This document shows positions 44,023 through 56,190 of a stretch of DNA of 64,000 nucleotides, in pieces. Every line of letters begins with the position of its first letter. The stretch's first letter is position 1. The notes beneath the pieces were generated by a model, which was not told the origin of the DNA, did not search any database, and was given only the letters and a program-made list of their open reading frames with translations. The position numbers and the translations under genes are program-made. Source of the DNA: Strobilurus pachycystidiatus (Eukaryota; Basidiomycota; Agaricomycetes; Agaricales; Physalacriaceae); contig JAHLMK010000002.1 of assembly GCA_019915135.1 (NCBI GenBank), positions 1,054,001 through 1,118,000 on the forward strand, given 5' to 3'.

Positions 44023-45392
44023 ATGGTCGAAACTCCCTCGACCAATCTCGGATACCCAGATGGCAAGAACTTCAACTACACCGTGCTCTCCGAACCCCGC
44101 GTCTCCGCAGAGATTTCACGTATTGCAGCGCCACGGACTGTTGGATCGACCGATGTCGTTTCTTTCCAACCATGTGCAAATCCCGCAGATGCCAGCCAAG
44201 ATCGCTATGTGGTTCAAGACTGGGTGATCAACTCGACAATCTGGCGTTTCCAGGCTGTCTTTGATGGTTCGTCTTCACCTTCGCGTGTCGCTTTTTCTCG
44301 CCTAAAGTGCTACCGAAGGACATGCGGGCCACGAGACGGCTGATTTTGCCGTTGAACGTATTCCCTCTGCGATCCAGGATGCGCTATCGAGACTTCTTGC
44401 TGGCGACAAGTCACACTACGATCCCGCTGTGGTAGGCCAGATGTTGACCGACACCATCAGCTCGGTCGACGATGGTATTGCAGGAGCGCTGTATGGCATC
44501 TTTCCCGACCCAAACGCGCTGGAAGGGCTCTCAGACGATGCCATTCGAAGCATCATAAATGATTCGGATCGAGGCGGCAAGAACAGTACAGCGGTGCTGC
44601 GATGCATGCGCGGAACAACGGTGCTCGTATCATTGTTCGATGTCCAAGGCCGCCATCTCTGGGTTGCAAGTTTGGGTGACTGCCTAGCAGGTACTGCTAC
44701 CTACATGTTTTCATGGCTCTAAGTCGATCTAATCACACTTAAGTCCTTGGTCAGAAAGAAATAGATAATTGGCGGGCGACCATCCTCAGTGTCGATCATA
44801 ATGGAACCGAGAGCAGCGAGGTGGAGAGAATCAGACGTGAACATCCGGGAGAGGAAGAGGCTGTCATGAACGCCGGAGTCCTTGGTGCCCTTGCTGTCAC
44901 TCGAGGTACGTTGACAAACTACATATCTTCCAGTTTGATCCTTCACACAAGCTCCCCTTAGCACTCGGAGACCACGAATTCAAACTCCCCAGAATCTACA
45001 CAGAACGCATCTTCCTCAACTCCGTGCCAGGCTTTCGTGTACCCTCTGCCGTCGAGGCCTTCACCAAACGAAACTTGACTCCACCGTATGTATCTCACGT
45101 CGCGGACGTGCGTCAATTTGTCCTGGAGAAGGAGACAGACTACTGTCTCATCATGTGCTCGGATGGCTTGACCGATCTGTACGCCCGAGGCAAGGAGGAC
45201 TCTAACGTGCCTATCGGTAACAAATGGTTTGAGATCCTCGCCAAGGCACCAAGTGCTGACAATAAGGCTTTGACCCTCTTACGGGACGGCCTCGGTGGAG
45301 ACGACCTTGACAAGGTGTCCCAATTTCTTACCCTCGAATGTCCAAAGAAGTGGATAGACGATATAACGGTTTTGGTACAGAAATTGACTTAA
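44023..45392 (+). CDS. PP2C-family protein phosphatase, copy B
   Basis: Tandem duplicate of copy A, also 402 residues and fully open. Exons: 44023-44266, 44319-44690, 44744-44905, 44962-45392, with the same lengths and phases as copy A. The motifs DGHAGHETADF, SLGDCLAV, AVTRALGDHEFK, CSDGLTD and WIDDITVLVQK are intact. Differences from copy A are mostly conservative (for example ILPDPDALEG against IFPDPNALEG), and introns differ more than exons, which suggests constraint on both proteins. Its stop is only 35 bp from the stop of the opposite-strand Spc34-like gene, so the two 3' UTRs must overlap. Confidence 0.93.
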
Positions 45393-45427
45393 TGTGAAAC
45401 GTACATGAACTTTGAATCCCGAGATGT

Positions 45428-47108
45428 CTATACAGCGAACTTGACAGTCTGTTCCCCGCGCCCTCTCTCTATCTTGATTAACCGCTTTGCTACACATCCG
45501 TAAACAATAGTTGTCGCGCTCTGTCCTGCGTGTCCAGCCTTACTGGTGAGAAGGTCTTTGGCCTTGCTGAAAGACATGGAGAAACTGGGCGGAGACGTAA
45601 GAAGCGAGAGTAGTAGATGTGCGGTGAGAATTTGCTGTGCCGATGGCTGGGAAGGAGAAGCATCGGCAGAGGAGAAACTAGCCTCGGAAGGAGATGAGAG
45701 AAGACTGGGGGTTAGAGAAGTAACAGAGCGAAGATGGGCACTGTGACATAGTCTATGAATTTATTTTATACACATACTTCGAAGGACTTACATGGTCTCC
45801 TTCGCCCGGGGTGGTTTAGGCCCATCTCCGGAGGATCCAGTCTGGAAAGGATGTCCGGGCATAATAGTATCACCCATCGTGGTCCATATCTTGGCCTAGT
45901 CTTTGGTCAACTCGCGCTCAAGAAAAAAGTAATGACGGTTATCTTACAACTATCCGTTCCATCTCCGCATTTATGCGCAGTTTCGCTGTAGTTCCAGGTG
46001 TCTCTGGGACATGCCTTTTCGGGGTCGGAGGTGGTGGGGTTTGCGATTTCACTGGCGAAGTAGTAGTGACTGGCTCGGGCGGTGGTTCGCTATTCTCGCG
46101 TGGGGGAAGCGTATCAGCAGCATCATTTGGTAGTGAGGATTGTCTGCCATGAGACAGTGGCAGAGGGGTGGGAGGGGAAACCGAGGCGTTACTGAAGTCA
46201 ACATCCTCGTGCAAGAGATTGTCTGCTAGGCTGAATCCGCCTGCAGTGGGAGTCGACCAGAAACTCTCCTCTGCAGGGTCGGTGACGACGACCGGAGTGA
46301 TTGGTCGCTTAGGTGGTGGTGGGTCAACCTTCACAGATGCCGTTCGCCGGATGGGCTTCCGCGCATGGAGTGTATCTCTCTATCAAGCAGACAATCAGGG
46401 AGGCGCGCACAGCTGTAAGATGTTTACTCACGCGCTTTCGGAGGGCTCCTAATTGTTGTTCAATGGTTTGCATGTCTTGCTCTTCCTTCTCAATAACTGA
46501 CCTGAGAGATGGCCCGTCACTGACTTGGTTCTACGATGACGGATGAGGCCAATTCGCAGGGTGTGCAAGTAGGGAGCTTACCTGCTTCAACGCCTCGGTG
46601 AGGTCGTGGATGCTGCGACGTGTTTCTTCTAACTCATCCAAGATCTCTTCAATCTGCGCTGAGGCTCTAGGCATTGGTCGGACATCCTGACTATTCAATC
46701 AGGAAATGAGACAGCGCAACCAATCAGACGGACAGGCACTCACTATCGGTCGATGTACTTGAAGGCAGCATGAGCATATACCTCTGGATCCTCTTCCTTC
46801 AACTTGCCACCATCGTCGCGTCGCGTATGTGTTCTTCGCAAGGGGGTGGCGACCTGAAATTCGATTCGCGTAAGTTCTGGGGCTGCTCGCCCTGAGGTGG
46901 TACGCTCGTGCCCAGGATGAGGATCCGCCAGGGAGAAGAGCCCGATTTCGGTTTCGTCAATTTGACGGACGAGATGGTGGAGTGGGGCACGGAGGACAGC
47001 GGCAGTGAACGACTGGCTTTGCGATGGGCCAGCAATACTGCCAGCAGCAACATTTATGGCTCGCGTGCATTTGGACAGGCGGTCGATCTGGTCGGACAAG
47101 AATGCCAT
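45428..47108 (-). CDS. Kinetochore-like coiled-coil protein, tentative DASH Spc34-like
   Basis: 473 residues. Exons: 46744-47108, 46582-46690, 46432-46530, 45948-46379, 45792-45895, 45428-45740; all phases agree. The N-terminus resembles DASH subunit Spc34: SFTAAVLRAPLHHLVRQIDE followed by EIGLFSL, then YQDVRPMPRASAQIEEIL leading into a coiled coil (residues about 125-190). A Ser/Pro-rich linker follows, then a helical C-terminus (QQILTAHLLLSLL, YGCVAKRLIKIER, TVKFAV-stop) that looks like a small folded domain. The DASH ring links kinetochores to microtubules. The last two introns carry in-frame stops just after the donor, so unspliced reading ends early at 45939 or 45788. It shares a 173-bp divergent promoter with the DOCK gene. 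The family call is uncertain; the gene structure is firm. Confidence 0.72.
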
Positions 47109-47281
47109 GAAGGTCGAAGTCAAGCTGTTGCATTGGGTTAGGGTCAACGTTTTGCCTCGATCGCTCATACCCAATTCACTCTCGCAGGTTAGGGCGGCCT
47201 CTACCCCACTTCCTATCACTAATTCCCCAGCAGTGTCCCTGTGGGCCCAGCGGCGGTCAGCGCACCGAGCCGCGTGCATCT
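47109..47281. promoter_or_regulatory. Short bidirectional promoter, Spc34-like and DOCK genes
   Basis: 173 bp separate two divergent start codons, so core promoters and 5' UTRs must overlap. No TATA box is evident. The contents are inferred from position only. Confidence 0.5.
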
Positions 47282-50200
47282 ATGTGGGAACCTCTTCCGC
47301 TCATCGTCTATGGTTACGCGGTCCACCCATTAACGCCTTCGCGGCGCGATACACGATGGTCAGGTCGCAATAATCGCGACAGGCTCTCGGTGGTCACTGC
47401 GGCATCATCTACAACCGAAGAGCACTACATATACCGGGACGTTGTATCGCTGGAGGTCGGCGATGAAATTTATGCTTTCGAAAAGTATACACCGCGGGGC
47501 AAGGAGGTCGAGGGAGTCTGGTACAGAGGGTACGTCGTACAGCATCTACACCGAACTTCATCATAAACTCGGCATGCAGATACGTCGTCTGTACAACCCG
47601 AAGACCTATCGTGACTTGGGCTACTTCTGCCGACCCCTCTGCCATCGTCAAATCTCCCCCGAAACCAGAAGAGCCCCAACAGGTCTTCATCGGCATATTC
47701 CCAGCATCCCACATCTTCATACGCGACGAACTTGCCGACGCCGAGGGGCGCTTGAACCTTGTTCATGACTCCACCAACGGTGTCAACGGCAATGGCATCG
47801 GTCACCACAGATTGGGCTCAAGCTCGACGGACGCTTTCTCTCAAATGGCGCGGGAAAGAGGCGGCTCGAGCATGCACACGCTGAGGGAAGAAGACGAAGA
47901 TTTCGATGCCCAAACTACTGCCAGCCGAAGATCTTTTAGACTTGGACCTCGGCCTGATCAAGCAAGTTCACTACGCGCTGGGCTTCCCGTATACTCCATC
48001 AGTCTGCGCTCCTCCTCGCCTACGGAATCTCAGGCGAAATATCTTCCACCTCGCCCCTCTCTGAAATCAGGGGATGATACCGCGTCAGGTGCGGAACAGC
48101 CTATCATCGACGAAATTGCGTCCGCTCTGCGCGAATGGCACGCCTTGATGTTCCAATATCTTGCCAGACGAGACTACAAACTCTTTCACATCGTCAAGGA
48201 ACACATCGAGGCCTTGCATCTCGGTCGTCTACAACTTCTAGCACAGACTCTGAGTGCTGAAGAGACGATCAGTATGCGACGGAATTGCGTGACACGGCTA
48301 GTCAGTGGAAACCTGGTACAGGGACTGGATGTCATTGTACGCCATCCCTCTTGGGGTGGTTTGGTCACAGTGGATGTCGAAGGTGACTTGGATGCCAGAA
48401 GTTGGGTCAGCGCCGTTCGCATGTACGCCATGCAATCCTCTCTGGCTTACCTGGAAGCGTCTCCAGACGAACCAGCGTCCCCTCGCCCATATCCCGTGGT
48501 CAGCAGTGCTGAATATGTTGCTTCCATCCCGTTACCCACCCCCGCTCACTCCGCCTTCACTGACTCCACCCCTGGGAGAAAAGGACGTATACGGTCCGTT
48601 GGTTACTCTCCAACGCCCTCAGAACCCAAAGCCGATGCCGCCCGCTTCTATCACATCTTTCTGGATGTGAGGGCATTCGTAGCAACGCCCTGCTCCCCTG
48701 GGGAGACTGCCGAGCTATTCTTCTCACTCTATCGAAAACAAGGAACCCAGTTCATCACAGAAGAGTTTTGCGTGATTCTAAATCACAATGGAGTGCCATC
48801 CCGGGATCCCTCGCTTCGGATACGAACTCTGTTCACCGACTTAGCGCAAGCCGACGTTCAGGATCCCATATATCTCGTATGCCGCATTGTGCGCAACGGA
48901 ACGCTCAAAATGGGGAATAGTATGAGCTCTTTCTCGCCCACGGAGGGACGCCGAGGCTCTGAGACGTCAAGAGCTGATGGAGCTCCCTGGGCTGAGCCTC
49001 AAGCCTCACGGCCTTCGACCGCAGATTCGTCCTCGATCTTCCGACGACCTTTTGGCTGCGCCGTATTGGAGGTTACTCAATTGGCTCGGATGGCTGCTGA
49101 AAGCACAGTTGCCTCCGCGACGAAAGAGTATACGATGCCTATCTACGTGCCAACTAATGAGGTTTCGTTTTGCATGATGCATCAAAACATCATCAGCAAC
49201 AACGTCAAGGAATTCGAAAAATCTTCCCGGTAAGTCCTCTAAATGTGATGCTACATTTTGCTAATTTCATTCGTATCAGTGCGGAGAATGTTGCCGTATC
49301 TCTGAAAATCTTCCGTGGCGACGTGAAGACCATCGTCAAAGAGAACACCTCCCTATTGCAAGGCACTCCTCACACTCTTCGGTTGGGATTTCCAGACGTC
49401 GTGTTTCCTGGCGATTCCAGGAACGAGCTCTACATCAAACTCTGGGCAGGCGAATTCATCTCAACGCATAACAACGCGGGACGGATAAGCGTCTCCAGCT
49501 TTGCGAGATCACCGATGAGCACCCCGCCTGCAAATGTCCAGGTTACCGTAGAGGTGCGAGATCAAGACGGCAGACCCGTTGAGTCAGTCATCTCACAAGG
49601 GAGCGGAGAACCGCTAATGACCCAGTTCAACTCCATGGTCTTCCAGCGGTGCAATGAGCCGACGTATGGGGAGTTGATCAAAGTGCAGCTACCTCCAACA
49701 GGGATTCCGACGTGGCATCTCTTCCTGACGTTCAGAAACCGCTCAGGAAAGGATCGCGCCAAACCTGGCGATACGTCGGACCGCCCATTTGCATTCGCGT
49801 TTCAACCATTATTCCCCGACCAGCGGTCTTTCGTCGAAGACGGCATACATCGTCTCGTCCTGTACAAAGCGGACAAGATCTCGAGCCTAAACGCAGATGT
49901 CTACACGGGCTCTCCCGCGTCTTTGCCTGATGTCTGTGGCCAAAAGCTTGACCAGGTCGCCCTTCACCCTGACATGCAGCGCAATGCTCCTCCTCTTCGC
50001 GACACATTCACCATCCGCACATCATTATGTTCCACGAAATTCACTCAAAACTCGGTTTTGTTGAGCCTTCTCAACTGGGAACAGGTCGCCGATCCAGAGT
50101 TCCTTTCGACGGTGCTCAACAAGTTCACCTTTGTCGGCGAGATGGAAATCGTGAAGTTCCTGCCTGACATCTTCGACTCACTGTTTGGCATCATGATGTC

Positions 50201-53200
50201 GCAGAACAATCAGTCGGGCGAAGTAGATCTTCTCGTCTTCAACGCCTTGGTGACTGTTCTGGGCATTGTACAGGACCGACGTTTCAGTAACTTCCAACCC
50301 GTTTTGGACGTCTATATCGAGAAACACTTCGCATGCGCTCCTGCCTCCTCTCATATGATACACTCTATGAACCGTCTACTTGTCGACCCCACGTCCCCCG
50401 AGACGGCTTCCCAACTTCGCGCAGCTTTGAAAGTGTGGCATTACATTGTCAAGTTCATAGCTCGATCGAGAGAGCTGCAGAAGGCGAAAGAGCTGGGTGT
50501 CGGCGGTGGAGCTACTGCAGAGCATCTAGAAGCGTCTTTCAAGCGGGAGCTGCGATCTCATCTGACCGAGATAACGCGGATGATGTCTACCACCTCACCC
50601 CCGTCCATCGTTGGCACGCAAACGATCGCTCTGCAACACTTCACTTCTATCCTACCGGAACTGGCCAAAATCTTCTCAACAGTCGACTTGGTGTCCATCG
50701 TTACGACCTTTGCTACCAATGCTGTCACGGCCGGGAAGGGAAAGATTGTCATCTGGAAGTTGATCATGTACCTTCATATCGTCAAGGGTTTCCTCTTCGA
50801 CAATCCTCAGTCCAGACCGCTACTTGTCGAAGCCGTCGTTCAGTGGATCAAGCCTCATTTTGGGCGATTCGACGAATATGCCTATAGTCGCAGCAATGAC
50901 ACAGAGGCTACTCGCGATGCAGCCCGTGTCAGCTGGCTGGAGAACATTCGTCTTTGCGTCACGATCATCGCCGTTATGCTGGACAAACTGCAGACGAGTT
51001 TGGTCGACCCGGCTATTTTGGAAGATCGACAGCGACTTCGCATGGAACAGGAAAATGTTGAATGTCTATTGCCGTTATTACCGAGGTAGGTCTGACCTTC
51101 CCCGTCCGTCCAGGATGCTTACCCTTGCTTGCATAGATTACTCGATTCATATCGAGAGTACCAACACTCGGAGTCTCTTCAGGCACTCGAGCGAACCCAC
51201 GCACCGAGAACTGCCATCCCAGTGAACTTCCCTGAATCATATCCTTTCTCACTTCTCTCCTACCTCCCCGGCTCCAGTCGGACTGGGGGCAAGATACGTG
51301 AAATGGATGGGCTTTTCAACGCAGGGCTCGGCGAGACCGCCATCGTGTTCTTAGTCTTGGTCTCATCCTCGCCCGTGAAACACATCCTGGACTTCTTAGA
51401 GTCCAGTCTAGACATCGAAGGACAAGATCGCTTCGTCGCATTGATGGTGCAGTTCTTCAAGGTCGCCACGTCTATATTGGAGAACGACGCGTTTCCAAAC
51501 ACTTGGTTGAACGTGAACATTCTGGCGCACCGCATGCTGGTCAAGATGATGGATCCCATATCTTCTATCTTGGAGAAGGAATTCATACCTCCCCAGGACT
51601 CTGAATCTCAATTCGATGCCCAGTTGTGGCGTGCTGCCTTTCACATGCTCCTCAAGCTATTATCCTCGGAACAGCTCGTGATTGAAGACTTCAGTCCCCA
51701 GGTCGGTACTTCCTTCTCCTCTGTGCATCCTATCTTGATTCCCCTGTCCAGAAACGTCGAGCAGTGTGGCGCTTAGCTGGCGATGTACGAGGAGAAGGCG
51801 CTGCGATCATGTTGACTCTATGGCAAGCTCTCGGTTGGGCCGAACAGGAGACTCAATCGGGCGTTGCTGCTCGGTACGGAGTAAGTTGCAGTACTCGGGA
51901 TTTTATTGGTTACTTACACCCTCGAAGGGATACCAGGTGTACCTCAACATCCTCGTTGGGCAAGTTGTCAGCTTGTGCTTGAGCCATCATGAACAACTTC
52001 GCAACAATGCCGTTCATATGCTCTACTGCATGATCGTGTCGGAATATCATCAAGCTGGCAATTTTGACGAAATCGAAAACGAGCTTGTCACTCGTCTCGA
52101 TTCTCTGTTCATGTCAGATAGCAAGGCCGACGATATATCTGGTGCCTTCTTTGTTGGACAACTACGCCTCCTCTTCGAGACGTCAGATGTTGATGAGACG
52201 CTGCGTGAACGCGTGACGACGTTCTTGGACTCCGTCGATTTGTTCTTGGAACTTTTACTCAGTCTGAGAGCTCTTCCTGATGGTGAAGAATTTGCAGATG
52301 AGCGTGTTATTGCTACGGTGAGTTTTTGTGATTGCGATTGGCATCATAACTCATGCCACTATTCCAGCTACGGCTTATGAACTTCATTCGTCGCATTGGT
52401 CGCGACGAAATCTACATCAAATATGTTCATCAACTCGTCAACGTAGGATAACTCTCATTCCAAATCTTAAGGACTACTCGACTGACGACAACATTTAGAT
52501 GCACCTCCAATCACAGAACTACGTGGAAGCTGCACTTACGTTGAAACTTCATTCTGACCTTCATCAATGGGATCTCAACTCCTTTGTCCCGCTCATGGAA
52601 GACCTCGGTCTACCGCAGCAATCTCAATTTCACCGTAAGGAAACACTGAGCTTGCTCATATTGGACTATCTGGGTGCGCCTTCATTCCACATCTTGCCCC
52701 GTTTGCTTACTTGTTTCGCGAGACAGGCAAGGGCAAGGCTTGGGAGCGTGCCATTGACATCTGTAAGGAACTTGCCTATCAACATGGCGAAGTGACATTC
52801 AACTAGTACGTAACAGTCTAAATTCAGGGATCGCAACGAAAAATCGACTAAATCCTAAAACCTTCTTTACAGCGGCCGACTATCTGAGATTCTTCGCCAC
52901 CAAGCGACCCTACTGGAACATATTGTCACCGACCAGCGGTACTATTCTGATTACTACCTGGTAACCTTCTATGGCAATTTTCCAGGTGCTATTCGTGACA
53001 AGAGGTTCATTGTGCGTTCTCTTTTTGATGTTCTTTTGTTGTCCAAAGTAATTTGTCTTCAGTATCGTGGCTACGAGTGGGAGAAATACGGCGCCTTTTG
53101 TGAACGAATGCTCAATAAGCATTCTGGAGCTCAGCTTCTGAAGATGGCCGGTGACCCTCCTGTGGACATTCGCTTCGGCAACGAACAGTATATTCAATGT

Positions 53201-54274
53201 CTCGGAGTCGCCCCAGAGCCTGATCGCAGTCTGCCTATATTTTCGAACCCAGACGTCCCTTCGGCAGTGCGCACGTACTACGAGCATAGCGCTATCAATC
53301 TTTTCAGCACCTCTAGGCAGATAAAAAAGGTTGGACGCGACGGGAACGACGAGTTCTGGGTGGAGAAGAGTTTCTACACAACTGAGGAGACTTTTCCCAC
53401 GGTGCTGAGGCGATCACAAGTTATTGGCATTGAGATCGTCGAACTGAGTCCAGTTGAAACGGCGCTCACGGACGTGGAGAACAAGACCAAGGATCTTGCC
53501 GCTCTGAGCCTTCGCTATCAGGCGCTGGCTAAAACCAATCAGACGGTCTCGACAAACGCCCTGGCCATGGCTCTCAACTCCGCTGTGGACGCACCAATCA
53601 ATACTGGTGTCACCGCTTTCCGCCAGAGCTTCTTCTCCCCTGACTACCTCACCCGCAACCCAGAACGCACAGAGATAGTCGAGCGCCTGCGTCTAGCCAT
53701 CGACGATCAAGTGCGGACCATCGACGCATGTCTGCGCCTCCACGGTCAACTCTGCCCACCCGAATTTCAGCCCTTCCACGAAACCCTTGCCAAGTTCTAC
53801 AAGAAGAATTTCCGCGATGAGATCCGCCGCCTAGGTCTCACCGGCGGCGATGTAGGGACGACGTATGAGCCTACCGTCTCCGTGTCCATGTCCTCGGGGT
53901 CCACCATGACGAAGCGCACCATCCGGATGCCCTCCATCAGGCGCGCGCTCTCTTCGACGACGCCCGTGCACTCCGCCGAGATCTCGCGGACGGTGCAGAC
54001 GCCGCTCCAGCGGCACCTGGCGCATCTAGCCCGGCATGGCATCAACGGCGTCTCGTCAGGCCCAGGAGACTCGGATTCTGTCTCCGTGGAGTCCCCTGAA
54101 CACTCGTTCGTGAACGTCGGCAACGCGTCGTCCGTGTCGCAGGAACCGGCGCCGTCGGGTGCTTCGTCTCATATGGGTTCTCTGGGGTCTCTGCATTCGC
54201 TGAAGGGCCGTTTCTCCCGTTTCGGCAGTCTCAACTTTGGGCGTCGAGGAGGACCCTCGACCTCACAGGGTTAA
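47282..54274 (+). CDS. DOCK-family guanine nucleotide exchange factor
   Basis: Activator of Rac/Cdc42-type GTPases, 2155 residues. Exons: 47282-47529, 47580-49229, 49280-51085, 51137-51701, 51752-51880, 51928-52317, 52368-52442, 52499-52673, 52727-52805, 52873-53011, 53063-54274. Order of parts: an N-terminal SH3 domain (VGDEIYAFEKYT, VWYRGYVV, IGIFPASHI; split by intron 1), a helical DOCK N-terminal region, a C2-like DHR-1 (VSLKIFRGDVKTI, GFPDVVFPGDSRNELYIKLW) that binds phosphoinositides, a long armadillo-like middle, and DHR-2, the exchange domain (YYSDYYLVTFYG, YRGYEWEKYGAFCERML, ALTDVENKTKDL, ELRRLGL-like end). The tail is Ser-rich. The layout is that of DOCK180-type proteins. The acceptor at 51927 (AAG) is atypical. 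Confidence 0.95.
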
Positions 54275-54687
54275 AAATGTAGATCGTGTTGTGGGGACAG
54301 CCATCTCTTTTCCTCATTTCAAATTGTGCCATGTACTGTTGCTTGACCTCCCCCGGTATTGATCGTTGTCTATTGTTCGTTTTCCTTTTCGGTTTTTCCG
54401 TTGGTAATTTTATTTCTCTTTGTCTTTGTCTTTGTATATACCAATAATGTACAACATGATCATTCCGAGGCGCCTTGGATGCTGTGCGTGAAAGAAAAAA
54501 AAACCGTAGGTGTACATGTACCAAGATGGGAAATAGTCCGTATTGTCTGTAAGTTCCGACGCGTGGTGATACAATGACAACCTGCCTAAGAAGAAAGACC
54601 GAGTGTGTGGAAGCTTGAGAGGATATCGTACAAGAAGAACAAGTATCGTACAAGAAGAACAAGTCGTAAAGATAAATATATGCGTAA
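54275..54687. other. Convergent intergenic spacer with a 20-bp tandem repeat
   Basis: About 410 bp between convergent stop codons of the DOCK and Medusa-like genes, T-rich on the DOCK side. It contains two exact 20-bp tandem units at 54624-54663. No gene was recognised. Confidence 0.55.
54624..54663. repeat. 20-bp perfect tandem repeat, two units
   Basis: tatcgtacaagaagaacaag occurs at 54624-54643 and immediately again at 54644-54663. Probably a replication-slippage product in the 3' flank; no function is suggested by position. Confidence 0.9.
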
Positions 54688-56076
54688 TCACGGGAAAAAC
54701 GAAGCGTAGGTATCTATCGTATTGTCGGACATTGCATAGGGAGAAAGTGAATGAAAGTCGCCGATAGACATGGTCATAGAGGGATTGAAATCATAGGAGG
54801 GAGCCGAGTACTCAGCAGGAGTAGGACACTCAGAGCTGTGATGACTCTGAGTGAAAAGAAGATTCTCTGGAAGGGGTTCAAGTTTTGCGACCGGGTCAAT
54901 GACGTCTGGAGCGTGGTAGAGTCGACTGTCGACGTCGACCATCGGAGGAGAGGGATCACAGGGAGGGTCTGGCAAGGACACGCTGGACTGTGATGAGTCG
55001 GATGGCGAATTGCTGGTGTAGATTGACTACAAATTGTGTCAATATAGTCCAAAGGGCCGAGAAGAAGAGAAGCCTACATATTTGGCGATGATCTTGTCCA
55101 CCGCCTGTCCCAACAACGACCAGTCGAAGACCTTGAGGTCCTTCTCTATATTTCGGGGCTTCGGGTCCGGGAACTCCATGATACGCTGGAAGAAACTCTC
55201 GAAACCCGCCTTGTGCTTGCTGACCGTGATCGGTCGAAGACCCTCCAAGTTCCGCCTAATCCTGTTTTTCTCCTCGACGGGGAATTCGTCGTTGACGAGA
55301 CGCTCTAGGAGGTAGATGATGTCTACGCTGGTAACGTAGTATGCGTCGGTCTGCGCGCGGTAAATGCAGGAGATGACGGTGTCAGTGTCGCGGTACGCCT
55401 CTTGAGAGATTGGCTGGCATGAAATGATGAGCTTGCGGCCGTCCTGCACCTTGAGGAAGCGAACAAGACGGCGGCCCATTCTGTGCTCGTCCTGATTCCA
55501 GCCCGTGCACATTGTCTCTAGAGGGGTGACAATTTGGAGAATAGGAGTCTGGGGATGGAGATCGGCGAGTGCGGACGGCGGGATGTCAACGCGCGTCCGC
55601 ATGAGAGAGTTGGCGCGAATACGGTGATTGGGCCGGCGCTCAGAGAGAGTGGGTGATGGTCTGAGACTTGGGGTAGGGATTGTGGTGTTGGCGCGTCGCC
55701 GCAGAACGGGGCCATCGCCGCCGGCTCTGGGGACGTTCGAGGAAGACCAGAAAGCAAACTCGCCACAGACCACCGAGTCGAGCACGCGGTTCTCGCGGTC
55801 CAAAGCCTGGACAGAAACGAGGGTGGTACTGGTGTCGATGAACGGCACGACCGCGTCGAGCTGCCATCTGCCTTTTGTCGAGGCAGGGAGCTGCCTGACC
55901 GTTGTGGCGATCGCCTTTGGGCCAATGAGGAGGCGCAGGAAGATGGCGGCCTCTGGCTGGTTGTGGAAGAAGTTGATACGGACAGTGATGGGGACGCCGA
56001 CGTCGCCGTCGTGCGGGGTGTAGTCGAGGACATGGATGGAGCCAGCGGGCGAGACGATGACCTGGCTGGACGACAT
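54688..56076 (-). CDS. Medusa-like (DUF7082) developmental regulator
   Basis: Fungal nuclear regulator of the Medusa/Ren1/Acr1 group, linked in ascomycetes to conidiation and morphogenesis. Exons 55078-56076 and 54688-55026 give 446 residues. The diagnostic C-terminal domain is complete: GWNQDEHRMGRRLVRFLKVQ, then YYVTSVDIIYLLERLV, EEKNRIRRNLEG, RPITVSKHKAG, EFPDPKPRNIEKDLKVF and LGQAVDKIIAKY. The N-terminus has an Ig-like block (VLDYTPHDGDVGVPITVRINF) also found in this family. The last exon is a Pro/Ser-rich tail. Start 56076 (MSSSQVIVSP) is preferred; 56106 adds ten residues. It lies about 115 bp downstream of MED27 on the same strand. Confidence 0.9.
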
Positions 56077-56190
56077 GGGAGGGCAGAACAAAGAGCTTTG
56101 GTGCATATTATTCCTTTATTCCTTTATTTAAAATAAATGCTAGGGGTCTATCGCCTCGTGCTAGCGTCGATCGCCGTCAAGTCAGTGTCA

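Larger units (their letters stand above)
43885..45487 (+). repeat. Tandem segmental duplication, copy 2
   Basis: Second copy of the 1.6-kb unit, containing PP2C copy B. Its right end runs into the intact last exon of the minus-strand Spc34-like gene, so this copy keeps the original right-hand junction. The left junction shows only a few bases of shared sequence. Confidence 0.88.

Noticed and set aside
44023..45392. PP2C copy B as a pseudogene
   Set aside because: All four exons, splice sites and metal-binding motifs are intact with the same lengths as copy A.
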